Part shown: piece by piece, positions 33,042-41,967 of the stretch
Layout: each line of letters starts with the position of its first letter
Position numbering within the stretch: the stretch's first letter is position 1
From: Flavobacteriales bacterium
GTDB lineage: Bacteria > Bacteroidota > Bacteroidia > NS11-12g > UBA9320
DNA length: 64,000 nt
Reading direction: 5' to 3'
Assembly: GCA_020635395.1 (NCBI GenBank)
Contig: JACJZV010000004.1
Coordinates: 124,001-188,000, forward strand
Translations under genes and position numbers: made by a program
The notes under the pieces: model-generated
Databases searched by the model: none
Seen by the model: the letters and a program-made list of their open reading frames with translations, nothing else
Told to the model about the DNA's origin: nothing

Positions 33042-33515
33042 TTATCTCCCTCTAAAGTGAGCAAAAGCTTTGTTAGCCTCTGCCATTTTGTGCATATCCT
33101 CTTTTTTCTTCACAGACGAACCCTCATTTTTAGAAGCCGACAAAACCTCTCCGGCCAATTTTTCGGCCATCGATTTTTCATTTCGTCCACGAGCATATTT
33201 AATCATCCATTTAATGCCCAAAGCAATTTTTCTTTCAGGATGAACCTCCATTGGAATTTGGAAAGTAGCACCACCTACTCTTCGTGCTTTTACTTCCAAA
33301 GAAGGCATAACATTGTTCAACGCTCTTTTAAAAACATCAATACCAGCTTCTTCTTCTGTTTTTTTATCAACTATATCAATAGCGTTGTAAAAAATCTTTC
33401 TGGCCACTTCTTTCTTACCATCCCACATCATGTTATTGATAAAACGGGTAACCATTTTATCGTTAAATCTTGGGTCTGGCAACAACGGCCGTTTTTTAGG
33501 ACTTGACTTTCTCAT
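33042..33515 (-). CDS. rpsG: 30S ribosomal protein S7
   Basis: S7 (uS7) starts assembly of the 30S head. The 157-residue protein begins MRKSSPKKRPLLPDPRFNDK and contains FINNMMWDGKKEVARKIFYN near residue 26 and PSLEVKARRVGGATFQIPMEV near residue 72. Its start shares one base with the rpsL stop. Confidence 0.97.
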   Translation of the reverse strand: MRKSSPKKRPLLPDPRFNDKMVTRFINNMMWDGKKEVARKIFYNAIDIVDKKTEEEAGIDVFKRALNNVMPSLEVKARRVGGATFQIPMEVHPERKIALGIKWMIKYARGRNEKSMAEKLAGEVLSASKNEGSSVKKKEDMHKMAEANKAFAHFRGR

Positions 33516-33889
33516 TACTTCTTAGGTCTTTTCGCTCCGTACTTACTTCTTCTTTGTTTTCTTCCGTCAACACCGGCAGTATCCAAAGCTCCACGAACAA
33601 TGTGATAACGCACACCCGGAAGGTCTTTTACTCTACCTCCTCTCACTAACACAATGCTGTGTTCTTGCAGGTTGTGACCTTCACCAGGAATGTAGGCGTT
33701 TACCTCTTTTCCGTTTGTAAGTCTAACCCTTGCAACTTTACGCATTGCTGAGTTTGGTTTTTTTGGTGTTGTGGTGTAAACACGAGTGCAAACACCACGG
33801 CGTTGCGGACACGAATTCAACGCCGGAGACTTGCTCTTCGACGTAGTGGATACGCGGCCTTTTCTTACCAATTGCTGTATTGTAGGCAT
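33515..33889 (-). CDS. rpsL: 30S ribosomal protein S12
   Basis: S12 (uS12) monitors decoding at the A site. The 124-residue protein begins MPTIQQLVRKGR. The residues whose mutation gives streptomycin resistance are wild type: Lys43 in TTPKKPNSA and Lys88 in GGRVKDLPGVRYH. It is the first gene of the 32-gene run, with a leader of about 30 bases and a consensus promoter upstream. Confidence 0.98.
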   Translation of the reverse strand: MPTIQQLVRKGRVSTTSKSKSPALNSCPQRRGVCTRVYTTTPKKPNSAMRKVARVRLTNGKEVNAYIPGEGHNLQEHSIVLVRGGRVKDLPGVRYHIVRGALDTAGVDGRKQRRSKYGAKRPKK

Positions 33890-33923
33890 ATTACTTTTTT
33901 GTCCGTGTTTTTAAAAAGGAGTG

Positions 33924-33955
33924 CAAAGGTAGAATTTTGGTTTTGAATTACAAAA
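33924..33955 (-). promoter_or_regulatory. rpsL (str operon) promoter, TTTTG-N19-TACCTTTG
   Basis: On the minus strand TTTTG (33955-33951) is followed after 19 bases by TACCTTTG (33931-33924), an exact TAnnTTTG. The predicted start is near 33919, giving a leader of about 30 bases before rpsL. It is the best promoter match in the window. Confidence 0.75.
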
Positions 33956-34050
33956 GCAGTTTGATAAATTTTTTAGAAAATGTTTTAAACCTAAAAGATT
34001 TTTTGCAAAACCATTACGAAGTTAAGGTTCATTACTTTTATTTATTGACC

Positions 34051-37011
34051 TTATTGAAATCGTTTGCCCGTCAATTTCACAATGGTAACAGTTCCGTTGT
34101 ACCGCTGCCAGTTGCCTTGGGCAGTTTTTAGGTTGAGATGGTAAATAAACACACCTCTGTCATTGGGGTTTGGCTGCCAACTGCCGTTTGTGCCGCTATA
34201 AACCTTCTCGCCCCAGCGGTTGTAGATTTGCATTTCGTATTGCTCTATGCCGTAGGTTTGGGGTGCAAAGGTTTCGTTGAGGTTGTCGTTATTGGGTGAT
34301 ATGGCGTTGGGAATAAAAACCAACGGTTTGTAAGGCAAGCACAAAATGTTACTCCAGCTTCGGTTGCCACTTTGGGTGAAAGCCTCTACCACATAGCATT
34401 TTTCTATTTCTTTATCTCGCAACAAATTATCGTCTCTATAGGTTTGTGTCGGAGTTTGGGTGGTTATGGGAACGGTTGCCCCGATGGTAACTTCATACAG
34501 TTGGTAGGTTATAGGTTCTGTCCATTGGCTGTAGGGTGTAAACTCAATTACAGCATATTCATTATTGCCTATTACCTCGCCTTTTAGGAGCATGAGTTGA
34601 CCGATTCTGCCCACGCTTGCCTTTGTGCCGCAGCTATCGGTGGCAATGACTTGATAAGTGTATGCTTCGGGGGTAGGGATGGTGTCTGTTAGTTGATTGG
34701 TTAATTTGTTGATTGGTTGATTGGTAATTGACCTACCATTGCGGGTAATTTGATATTCGGTGGTGGCATCTAATTGATTCCAAGCGAGTTGTATGGTTAT
34801 CGGTTGTTTTTTGGGGTCGGCAAAATCATGCACATAAGTGGCGGTGAGTATATGGCTACTGTCGGCGTTTGTTAAACCTTTGGTAACATAAAAATAAGCC
34901 GTATCTAGTTGTGTAACACAACCCGTAAAACCGTAAAGCCGCTGCACAGCATAGTGTGTACCCGCTGTGGCAATAGTATGGCTAAATTGTTGAGTGGCAA
35001 TTTCTTGCCATTGGTCTATATCTGAAAAATAATATTCCTTTTTGGTTACATTTCGGGTGACGGTGTCGGTAAAATGTACGGTAAATGGTGTGCAGCCTCG
35101 GCTGTTGTCAACAGTAAAACCAGGGTTTGGTGCGTCCACCACTTCGATATATTGGTTTTTTACCAGGGTGCTGTCGCAAAAGCCGTTGCTATAAAACAGA
35201 CTTACAGTGTAAAAACCGGGAGTTTTATAGGTGTGAGACACAAGATTTTGAGATGAAAGGCTGGTTTGAGTTTGCCCATCACCAAAGGTCCAAACCCATT
35301 TTTGGCCATTGGTGGGGTGGATTGTATCCGCGGTGCTAAGATTTTTAAAGGTAAGCGTTACGGGATTGTAGGAGCAAAAAACCCTATCCGTAGCTAAGAA
35401 ATTGGCTACTGGTTTTTGGGGGATGCGAATGTGGAGTGTGTCGAAATACCATTCTCCATAACCTCTACCCTTAGAACTGCTTCCATAACATTTAAAGGGG
35501 TAGTCGCCGTTTTTACTATACTCCAGTCTTGGTTCAAAATCTATTAAGGTATCAATTTCATCATTATCCAAGACAAAATACCAAATAAAACTATCCAAAT
35601 CTGAATTAAAATCTGATATATTATTAAATTTCACATTGGCAGTACAGGAATATTCAATCTCTGGTTTAAATCGCAGATAATCATAGAAGTCAAAACTAAT
35701 ATTTTCACCGATATTACCGGGGTACTTGTAATAGCGAGGTTTAAACAAAAGGGAGTCGTTTTTCCAGAACAAATCTTCCCTCAGAAGCGAGCCATTGTTA
35801 GAGTTTAGAAAGATTGAATACCAAATTTTATTTTCGCTCCGATCAGTTCCCCCAGATTGCCTACTTGGATGTTCGCTATCCAAGAGGAAAAGACTCCCGC
35901 TAATACCCAATTTGAGTGATTCGTATGTGTGTGCTAAATATAATTTTTCCTGCAAATCACTATAACAATTAACGGTACGCAATATTCCCCTATAATAAAA
36001 AACAGAACCCTCAATTTTGTATATCTCATATGTTAGAAAATAACAAAAGCTATCGTTTGGGGAAATTTCAATTCGATTACCCCATTTATTAAAATCCAAT
36101 TCTTCATAAATTTGATTTTCCGCACCAACCTCATCGATTTTGTTAAACAGAACATGGGCATTTTCACTCTTTTTGAAATGCAGGGTTCCTGAATCGATAT
36201 CAAGCCTAAACAGTACATTTTGGGATGCAAGCAATAAGTCCAAACCCTTGTCATTTTTAAGGTAATACTTAATGTTAGACAAAAAGGTAATATAATTTTG
36301 GACATGTGCGGGCTTGACAATTTGCCGATTTATTTCTGTGTAAACATTGGGTATTGCATCGTATTTGGTGCTAAAAGCTGGATGCTCATAAATTGCAATT
36401 GAGTCAAGCATACGAAATGATTCATCAACTAATAATCCTGTGTAAAGTGATTTGTTGCTCATAAATACCAATAGTGTTTTATTGGTATCAATACGCGAAA
36501 ATGTCAAATCCGTAATATCCATTCCAACCAATAAAGCCTTATTCCATAAAACCTTGAAAGTTCCATCCGAGCCTCTTTCTATTCGTTGCAAATGAACTCC
36601 TCTGTCAGGATTGGTACTGTAAGGCGGCTCATAGAAATTAGCCCCGATGGTGGACACAATATGGTGATATTCCGAATATTCAATTACAGCCTGATCATAT
36701 TCCCCCTTAACAAAATTCTCATTACCTGAGAGTAAATTTCCATTTGAATCTTTTAAGCCAATGTCTTGCTCAAAGTAATAGCCTAATTGTCCATCTCTTG
36801 TTGTATAACAAAGCGAACTTCTAACAGTCACATCCATCCCCACATCAATGACTTTTATTTGGTCATTGCAGTTCAAAGCAAAAAGTCTAGAATTTTTTTG
36901 CCAATACTTTACCTCTTGAGAAAATACGACCGTTGGGCAAAATAGCCCCAACAGTCGTACTGTAATTATCAAAAACGTATTAATCAATGACCAATTTACC
37001 GACATACACAT
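34051..37011 (-). CDS. large secreted PKD protein with T9SS type B (gliding-associated) sorting domain
   Basis: The 986-residue protein has a signal peptide (hydrophobic residues about 9-30, ending VVFSQ), a ~450-residue N-terminal region that looks like a beta-propeller of repeated short strands, PKD-like domains at about 545-720 (WVWTFGDGQTQ; HTYKTPGFYTVSLFY), an Fn3-like segment (about 735-880), and a C-terminal type B sorting domain (about 890-986) with FIPNAISPNNDNLNETF, IYNRWGEKVYS and GVFIYHLNL. Such proteins are large adhesin- or matrix-type T9SS cargo. The first 32 bases overlap the 3' end of the gene upstream. An ATG at 37005 is an alternative start. Confidence 0.85.
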   Translation of the reverse strand: MCMSVNWSLINTFLIITVRLLGLFCPTVVFSQEVKYWQKNSRLFALNCNDQIKVIDVGMDVTVRSSLCYTTRDGQLGYYFEQDIGLKDSNGNLLSGNENFVKGEYDQAVIEYSEYHHIVSTIGANFYEPPYSTNPDRGVHLQRIERGSDGTFKVLWNKALLVGMDITDLTFSRIDTNKTLLVFMSNKSLYTGLLVDESFRMLDSIAIYEHPAFSTKYDAIPNVYTEINRQIVKPAHVQNYITFLSNIKYYLKNDKGLDLLLASQNVLFRLDIDSGTLHFKKSENAHVLFNKIDEVGAENQIYEELDFNKWGNRIEISPNDSFCYFLTYEIYKIEGSVFYYRGILRTVNCYSDLQEKLYLAHTYESLKLGISGSLFLLDSEHPSRQSGGTDRSENKIWYSIFLNSNNGSLLREDLFWKNDSLLFKPRYYKYPGNIGENISFDFYDYLRFKPEIEYSCTANVKFNNISDFNSDLDSFIWYFVLDNDEIDTLIDFEPRLEYSKNGDYPFKCYGSSSKGRGYGEWYFDTLHIRIPQKPVANFLATDRVFCSYNPVTLTFKNLSTADTIHPTNGQKWVWTFGDGQTQTSLSSQNLVSHTYKTPGFYTVSLFYSNGFCDSTLVKNQYIEVVDAPNPGFTVDNSRGCTPFTVHFTDTVTRNVTKKEYYFSDIDQWQEIATQQFSHTIATAGTHYAVQRLYGFTGCVTQLDTAYFYVTKGLTNADSSHILTATYVHDFADPKKQPITIQLAWNQLDATTEYQITRNGRSITNQPINKLTNQLTDTIPTPEAYTYQVIATDSCGTKASVGRIGQLMLLKGEVIGNNEYAVIEFTPYSQWTEPITYQLYEVTIGATVPITTQTPTQTYRDDNLLRDKEIEKCYVVEAFTQSGNRSWSNILCLPYKPLVFIPNAISPNNDNLNETFAPQTYGIEQYEMQIYNRWGEKVYSGTNGSWQPNPNDRGVFIYHLNLKTAQGNWQRYNGTVTIVKLTGKRFQ
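34692..34727. repeat. imperfect 8-bp tandem repeat (GTTGATTG) inside the type B cargo gene
   Basis: Units GTTGATTG, GTTAATTT, GTTGATTG, GTTGATTG and a partial fifth run head to tail. They encode the N-Q-x-I/L-x pattern around residue 765 between PKD and sorting domains. Eight is not a multiple of three, so slippage of a unit would shift the frame before the sorting domain. Confidence 0.6.
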
Positions 37012-38803
37012 TATTATTTATTTCCGAAACCAACTTCAAAAAGTACACACCACTTTTTAGAAAAGAGGCATCTATTTCTTCCTCATTCATTGCCTCAAAA
37101 TTTGCAACTGCCTGACCAAGAATTGTATGAATACTGCCTTGATACTTTCCTATTCCGGACAAATTTGTTAATCGAAATACTCCATTTGTAGGATTTGGGT
37201 AAATGTCTATTGAACGAACTCCATCATTAAAACCTTCAATACCAAGCGTGGGGCAGTAAAAATCTTCCCAATTCATTTCAAAGTCATCACAAGTAATGGT
37301 GCAGTTAAGAGCAGAACTTACTATATTGGAGTTAACATTAGACAACGTTGGATTAACCGTAGAAAGTCCAAAAAAATTAACGTTTCCTGTACCTATATTT
37401 TCAATATTAAATGTTGAGTTACCAGTTGTGGTAAAGGAATTAGCAGCATCTTTGGAGGAACTTCCGATGTCCAAATCACCACTTGAAACACGAATATCAA
37501 CTTGTAAGCCTTCAAAATTATTGCATTCAACCAAAATTGAACTAGACCCTGCTGCATTGAAAATATCAATCCCTGTCAACAAAAATGTCAACTGACCAGC
37601 ATAGTCGAAGTCATTAGCTTTTATTTTTGCCGTCCCATTGGTGTTATCTATCGTTATGGCGGTATTTTGGCTATATGGGCTTGGTTGCACAACATGATAT
37701 TTGAACGCGTTATCAATAATCCTAGATTCTGAGCAGTCATTGATTATAACATCCTGAAAGTGAATGGAACCACAACCAGAACTTTTAAAAATATTCGCTA
37801 AACCCGACAAAATTTTCTCTACCTGACATTCAAAAATAATTCCTTTTGACAATCCATTTAGATTTATCGAGTTGAAACAGTTAGAAAATTCTGACCCTCT
37901 AATAAAGAACTTATTTGAGTTTGATGAAACTGCCTCAATACCAGTAGTCAGATTTGAAAACGTATTTACCTTGGAAGCACCACCTCCACCATTTTTCTGC
38001 ATAATACCACCGCAACTTTCGTAATTAACATCCTTGGTGAATTGGTCTGCCTCAAATTCAAGGATAGCTGATGACCCGTTTGCTACAATTCCTTTTCCTC
38101 TGTCTCGTTGACAAGCTTGAGCCGTCATTCCATTTGTAAAAGTATTGCCACCAATATTAACCCCAGCAACTCCAGACATACTAATATGTTTCAGTCTATT
38201 TGGCAAATAAATAGAATTACTAATGAAATTTTGGTTGTCCCATTTGAAAACACAACCCATTACGAACGAGGCATTTGATTCTGGGCAATCCATTGAACTA
38301 TAAGGCTCTATGTTGATTCCTAGTTCGCAATTTGTGAAATTTGTTTTCCTCGTCCTTACCACGGCTCCATCTTTCGATTGAATTCCAATTTTAGCGTTTA
38401 AAATTGATGAATTTTCAGCTTTCACCAAGGTTTGATTATTATTTAGTACTCCCTCCCAAGAGGCTGAATTGTTGTGTTTATTTGGATCCGGGAAAGTGAT
38501 AAATTGTTCAATTGCTGGATCACCATTAGCTACAATACCATTCCAAACGTTAGTTCCCAAACCGGATGACTGCAATTTTGCATTATTCATAACTATTAGT
38601 TTTGCACCAGTGTTTAAGGTAATTTTCGCCAAGTTATTCATATTCAGAGTCGCACCATCAATGGTCAAAGTAACTCCGGAATTAATAGTTACCCCATTAT
38701 TATACCCAATAGGTAAACTACCTGAAGGAGTCCATGTTGTATTAAGGCTTATGATTACTTGTGCATTGTCTGCACCGCAGACCCAAGTAACCAATACCAG
38801 CAT
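36980..38803 (-). CDS. secreted parallel beta-helix protein with T9SS type A sorting domain
   Basis: The 607-residue protein has a short hydrophobic N-terminus (MLVLVTWVCGADNAQ), then about 450 residues of repeated beta-helix rungs rich in Asn/Gly/Ser (for example GVTLTIDGATLNMNNLAKI; SSILNAKIGIQSKDGAVV), as in right-handed parallel beta-helix surface proteins. The last ~75 residues (DIYPNPTNGVFRL to YVGKLVID) are a type A sorting domain. The signal lacks the usual basic start; the ten codons upstream encode R-L-K-G-P-L before the ATG without a standard start codon. The 3' end overlaps the type B cargo gene, so the two are coupled. Confidence 0.82.
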   Translation of the reverse strand: MLVLVTWVCGADNAQVIISLNTTWTPSGSLPIGYNNGVTINSGVTLTIDGATLNMNNLAKITLNTGAKLIVMNNAKLQSSGLGTNVWNGIVANGDPAIEQFITFPDPNKHNNSASWEGVLNNNQTLVKAENSSILNAKIGIQSKDGAVVRTRKTNFTNCELGINIEPYSSMDCPESNASFVMGCVFKWDNQNFISNSIYLPNRLKHISMSGVAGVNIGGNTFTNGMTAQACQRDRGKGIVANGSSAILEFEADQFTKDVNYESCGGIMQKNGGGGASKVNTFSNLTTGIEAVSSNSNKFFIRGSEFSNCFNSINLNGLSKGIIFECQVEKILSGLANIFKSSGCGSIHFQDVIINDCSESRIIDNAFKYHVVQPSPYSQNTAITIDNTNGTAKIKANDFDYAGQLTFLLTGIDIFNAAGSSSILVECNNFEGLQVDIRVSSGDLDIGSSSKDAANSFTTTGNSTFNIENIGTGNVNFFGLSTVNPTLSNVNSNIVSSALNCTITCDDFEMNWEDFYCPTLGIEGFNDGVRSIDIYPNPTNGVFRLTNLSGIGKYQGSIHTILGQAVANFEAMNEEEIDASFLKSGVYFLKLVSEINNNVYVGKLVID

Positions 38804-38855
38804 TAGCGGCCCCTTTAGCCTATCAAATAATTAATACTTGACAGCCCGCCAACGC

Positions 38856-38872
38856 TGTGTGTGTGTGTGTGT
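38856..38872. repeat. (TG)8 dinucleotide tract
   Basis: Eight TG units plus one T lie about 50 bases upstream of the beta-helix cargo gene, just upstream of its probable -33 element. Such tracts are prone to slippage. Confidence 0.9.
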
Positions 38873-39282
38873 AGTTTGGTGCTGTTTAGTTCGCCGTGGC
38901 GAATGGTTTAAAGCATCATCAGCTTGGCCGAATGCTTCGTTTGTTGTACATTTTTTCATAAATTTTTCATTTTTAAAGTTAAAAAACATTGGTCTAAAAG
39001 ATTTTTTCGGTATGCACTTTTTGGTCGTAACGTATGGCACTTTAACATTGCTTTTCTTTGGTTTTTGCCACGTTGTCAGGATTTTAATTCATTTCACATT
39101 TTCTTTTAGGTTATCAATAGTTCAAAGTTTAGACTTTTTTTTGGTTGGTGCAAGTTTTTTTTTAAAGCCTTTTATGAGATTCTTCGACTAAAACTTCTGA
39201 ATGACGACTGTATAATATCAAGCATTCATCTATAAAGGTAAACCTCCAGATAACTATCGGGGCAACTTAACATCTAATCTAC

Positions 39283-39290
39283 TATAATTG
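39283..39290 (+). promoter_or_regulatory. -7 promoter box of the M23 peptidase gene
   Basis: TATAATTG is one mismatch from TAnnTTTG and ends four bases before the GTG start at 39295, which supports that non-ATG start. Confidence 0.45.
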
Positions 39291-39294
39291 CGGG

Positions 39295-41178
39295 GTGAAA
39301 AAAAAGAGACAGTTGGTGGCGGTGATTGGAGCGGCTTTGGCATTGCTTCTGGTTATTTGGTTTGTAAGAAATAAGCAACCAACCAAGACTATTTCGGAGA
39401 ATAACCAAAACGAGAAGGGTAAAAGCGATTCTGGATTATCGAAAAAAATAGAGCCCGAAAGCAAAAGCCCAACGTATGCCGATTCTTCAAAAAAACTTAA
39501 CGCTAATACAAACCCAACCGAACATCCATCTGCCACACCGCTAAAAGAAATTGAAAAAACTAAACCAAACAAAAAAGGTGTTCAGCTTGGCTATTATGTA
39601 TCTCCGATAGATGGCGAGATTTTATTGTCCGGAACTTTTGCCGAGCTGAGGAACAACCATTTTCATGGAGGGCTTGATATACGCACGGGAGGAGTGGAAG
39701 GTAAGCAGGTAAAGGCCGCTGCGAGTGGCTTTGTCAGCCGTATAAAAGTGGACGAAAAAGGGTACGGAAAGGCTCTCTATATCCAGCATCCCAATGGCAC
39801 TACCACTGTTTACGGGCATCTACAAAAGTTTTATGGCACAATTCAAGAGGAGGTAATTGCACACCAATATGCCCTTAAAAACTATGAGTTTGACTGGTAT
39901 GTACCTGCCGGGAAACTCCCCGTTAGTAAAGGGCAGGTGGTGGCCATAAGCGGCAACACCGGCGGTAGCGGAGGCCCACATTTGCATTTCGAAATAAGAG
40001 ATAGTCGAGGGCGAACGGTAAATCCATTGCTGTACGGTCTTCGGGTGGATGACAATATTTCTCCGACCATAGGTACTTGTTTTTTATATGCCATTGACCA
40101 CACTCGATATGCCCAATATGGCATTTATGCCGGACAAAAAATTCAAAAAAGTGGAAGCAGTCTTGATGTAGCTCCCGGGCAATACGCCGTGGGTGCCAAC
40201 TGGATTGACTTTTTTACGGATAGGATGAATAAACTAGGTATAAACTACGCCGAACTATCTGTAAACGGTAAAACTATTTTTACGCAAACCATTGAAGATT
40301 TTGATTTTGACCAAGGGAGATACATCAATCAACATATCGATTATTGGTATTTTGCCGAACATGGAGTGCGATATGTAAAGATGTTTAAAGACAATGGAAA
40401 CAAACTTCACTTTTATAAAGGTAACGGCATTTTTGAGGTAAAAGATTCTGAAACACTCAAAATAAGCGTTGCCATAAAAGATTTTTCGGGACACGCTGAT
40501 ACATTTTGGTTCAATCTTATTGGAAAAGAAACTGCAAAACCTCTGACAGCCGGTGGCACCAATATGGCCGGAAATAGCCAATGCACCGCCGGAAAGACAA
40601 ACATATTAAAATCTACCAATGCCATAATAACACTTCCCTCAGATGCTTTGTATAACGATACCTACATGAGCATTTCTGAAACCCCGGCCACAGGCAATGC
40701 CGTTTCGCCCATGATAAAGGTAAATAATGCCAATGTGCCTTTGCATAAATCGGCTACCGTGCAAATTAAAATACCCGATGGCGTGGCTGATGAATCTAAA
40801 CTTGTGATGATGAGTTACGATAAAAACACCAAAACCAGTGATTATGAAGGTGGGAAAGTGTCGGGAAATTATATAACCGAAACTTCAAAAGAGTTGAGTG
40901 TTTACTATCTGGCGTATGATGATACAGAGCCCACAATTACTCCGTTGAATTTAGGTAATTCATTATCTTTTAAGGTGGTGGACAATCTCAGCGATATAGA
41001 CATCTACAATTGTTATATCGACAACAAATGGGTTTTGCTGGAATATGAACCAAAGTTGAACAGACTATTTGGTTCAGTACCGAACTGGATAGAAGCCGGA
41101 AGCCATACACTTAAACTTGAGGTGACCGATGGAGCCGGAAATAAAGCTGTGCTTGAACGAACAATTAATACAAAATGA
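39295..41178 (+). CDS. M23 family (LytM) peptidase, membrane anchored
   Basis: The 627-residue protein begins with GTG, a basic N-terminus (KKKRQ) and one hydrophobic segment (about 6-24), then a Lys/Ser/Pro-rich linker to about residue 95. The LytM domain (about 115-245) has the zinc ligands in HFHGGLDIR (His and Asp) and GPHLHFEIRD (second His of HLH), plus TTVYGHLQKF. This is a peptidoglycan endopeptidase fold with an apparently intact site. The 370-residue C-terminal part is beta-rich and Ig-like. The stop overlaps bcp by four bases. It likely acts on wall peptides in the periplasm. Confidence 0.9.
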   Translation: MKKKRQLVAVIGAALALLLVIWFVRNKQPTKTISENNQNEKGKSDSGLSKKIEPESKSPTYADSSKKLNANTNPTEHPSATPLKEIEKTKPNKKGVQLGYYVSPIDGEILLSGTFAELRNNHFHGGLDIRTGGVEGKQVKAAASGFVSRIKVDEKGYGKALYIQHPNGTTTVYGHLQKFYGTIQEEVIAHQYALKNYEFDWYVPAGKLPVSKGQVVAISGNTGGSGGPHLHFEIRDSRGRTVNPLLYGLRVDDNISPTIGTCFLYAIDHTRYAQYGIYAGQKIQKSGSSLDVAPGQYAVGANWIDFFTDRMNKLGINYAELSVNGKTIFTQTIEDFDFDQGRYINQHIDYWYFAEHGVRYVKMFKDNGNKLHFYKGNGIFEVKDSETLKISVAIKDFSGHADTFWFNLIGKETAKPLTAGGTNMAGNSQCTAGKTNILKSTNAIITLPSDALYNDTYMSISETPATGNAVSPMIKVNNANVPLHKSATVQIKIPDGVADESKLVMMSYDKNTKTSDYEGGKVSGNYITETSKELSVYYLAYDDTEPTITPLNLGNSLSFKVVDNLSDIDIYNCYIDNKWVLLEYEPKLNRLFGSVPNWIEAGSHTLKLEVTDGAGNKAVLERTINTK

Positions 41179-41627
41179 GCAAATTAGAAATTGGAACAAA
41201 AATTCCAAACTTTACAACCATCGATCAGAATGAGGAAACCATTTCGGACAATGATTTTATTGGCCGTAAAACAATTCTTTATTTTTACCCGCAAGACGAC
41301 ACACCAACTTGCACCAATCAGGCATGCAACCTAAGAGACCATTTTGAGGAATTGAAAAAGGCAGGATATACCCTCTTTGGCATTAGTCCGGATAAAGCCA
41401 AAAAGCATCAAAAATTTATTTCTAAATATCAACTTCCGTTTGATTTGTTGGTGGATGAAGACCATAAAATTGCCGAAAAATTTGGTGTTTGGGCTCTCAA
41501 AAAAACCTTCGGTAAAGAGTATATGGGCATCGTTCGAACTACATTTATCATCAATGAAGAAGGGAAAATATCAAACATCATTGATGATGTAGTGGCAAAA
41601 AAACACAGCGAGCAGATACTTGGGTAG
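41175..41627 (+). CDS. bcp: thioredoxin-dependent peroxiredoxin Bcp
   Basis: Bcp/PrxQ reduces H2O2 and organic hydroperoxides. The 150-residue protein carries FYPQDDTPTCTNQACNLRD (in part): Cys46 is the peroxidatic Cys and Cys51 five residues later is the resolving Cys of the atypical two-Cys PrxQ type. The ATGA overlap with the M23 gene points to one transcript. No signal peptide, so it is cytosolic. Confidence 0.94.
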   Translation: MSKLEIGTKIPNFTTIDQNEETISDNDFIGRKTILYFYPQDDTPTCTNQACNLRDHFEELKKAGYTLFGISPDKAKKHQKFISKYQLPFDLLVDEDHKIAEKFGVWALKKTFGKEYMGIVRTTFIINEEGKISNIIDDVVAKKHSEQILG

Positions 41628-41725
41628 GTAGTATGCGTTTTATTTCGTATCTTTCTTTATTCGATTTTTTCTTTTTTACCACTGCGTTTGACAGAGGTGG
41701 CACACAACTTTTTTGGAATAATTTG

Positions 41726-41781
41726 AACCATTTAGGCATTAAGAAAATTAAGACTTAATGAACCTAAATTTTTTAATGGTT
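41726..41781. repeat. 56-bp imperfect palindromic repeat, copy 1
   Basis: It begins AACCATTTAGG and ends TAATGGTT. The ends pair (AACCATT/AATGGTT), and inner ATTAAG/CTTAAT and TTTAGG/CCTAAA segments also pair, so a long imperfect hairpin can form. It differs from copy 2 at three positions. Confidence 0.85.
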
Positions 41782-41802
41782 TTAAAAAGAAGGAAATATT
41801 TA

Positions 41803-41858
41803 AACCATTTAGGTATTAAGAAAATTAAGACTTAATGAACCCAAATTTCTTAATGGTT
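41803..41858. repeat. 56-bp imperfect palindromic repeat, copy 2
   Basis: Same length and orientation as copy 1, starting 77 bases further on. The three differences are all C/T changes. It ends 110 bases before the ftsZ stop codon. Confidence 0.85.
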
Positions 41859-41967
41859 GAAAAAAATTTACTTTCTAAAAGAAAAAAAGAAAGGGGTAGC
41901 CAAATAAGCACTTTCCCAAATGCTTACCGCCCCCCTGTTCAAGTCGCATGTGTAGTCAAACTCTTTA

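Larger units (their letters stand above)
38804..39294. other. 491-base intergenic region between divergent genes
   Basis: No convincing gene. It holds the (TG) tract at 38856-38872, a 14-base palindrome TTCGCCGTGGCGAA (38890-38903), a weak promoter for the beta-helix gene (CAA at 38850-38852 and CAAATAAT at 38824-38831, read leftward, spaced 18) and the -7 box of the M23 gene at its right end. The T-rich stretch at 38950-39180 has open frames on both strands but low-complexity translations without homology I can recognise. Confidence 0.6.
41628..41967. other. 340-base intergenic region between convergent bcp and ftsZ
   Basis: No gene is supported. The region contains the two 56-bp repeats and an A-rich stretch (about 41860-41905). 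No classical intrinsic terminator is obvious for either gene, so the imperfect palindromic repeats may serve that role. Confidence 0.6.

Noticed and set aside
34051..38803. Horizontal transfer of the two T9SS cargo genes
   Set aside because: There are no flanking repeats, tRNA, integrase or transposase, and base composition looks like the rest by eye; I could not compute codon bias.
38831..39191. Open frames on both strands between the beta-helix and M23 genes
   Set aside because: They translate the TG tract and T-rich DNA into low-complexity peptides, overlap each other and have no supporting promoter or homology I can see.
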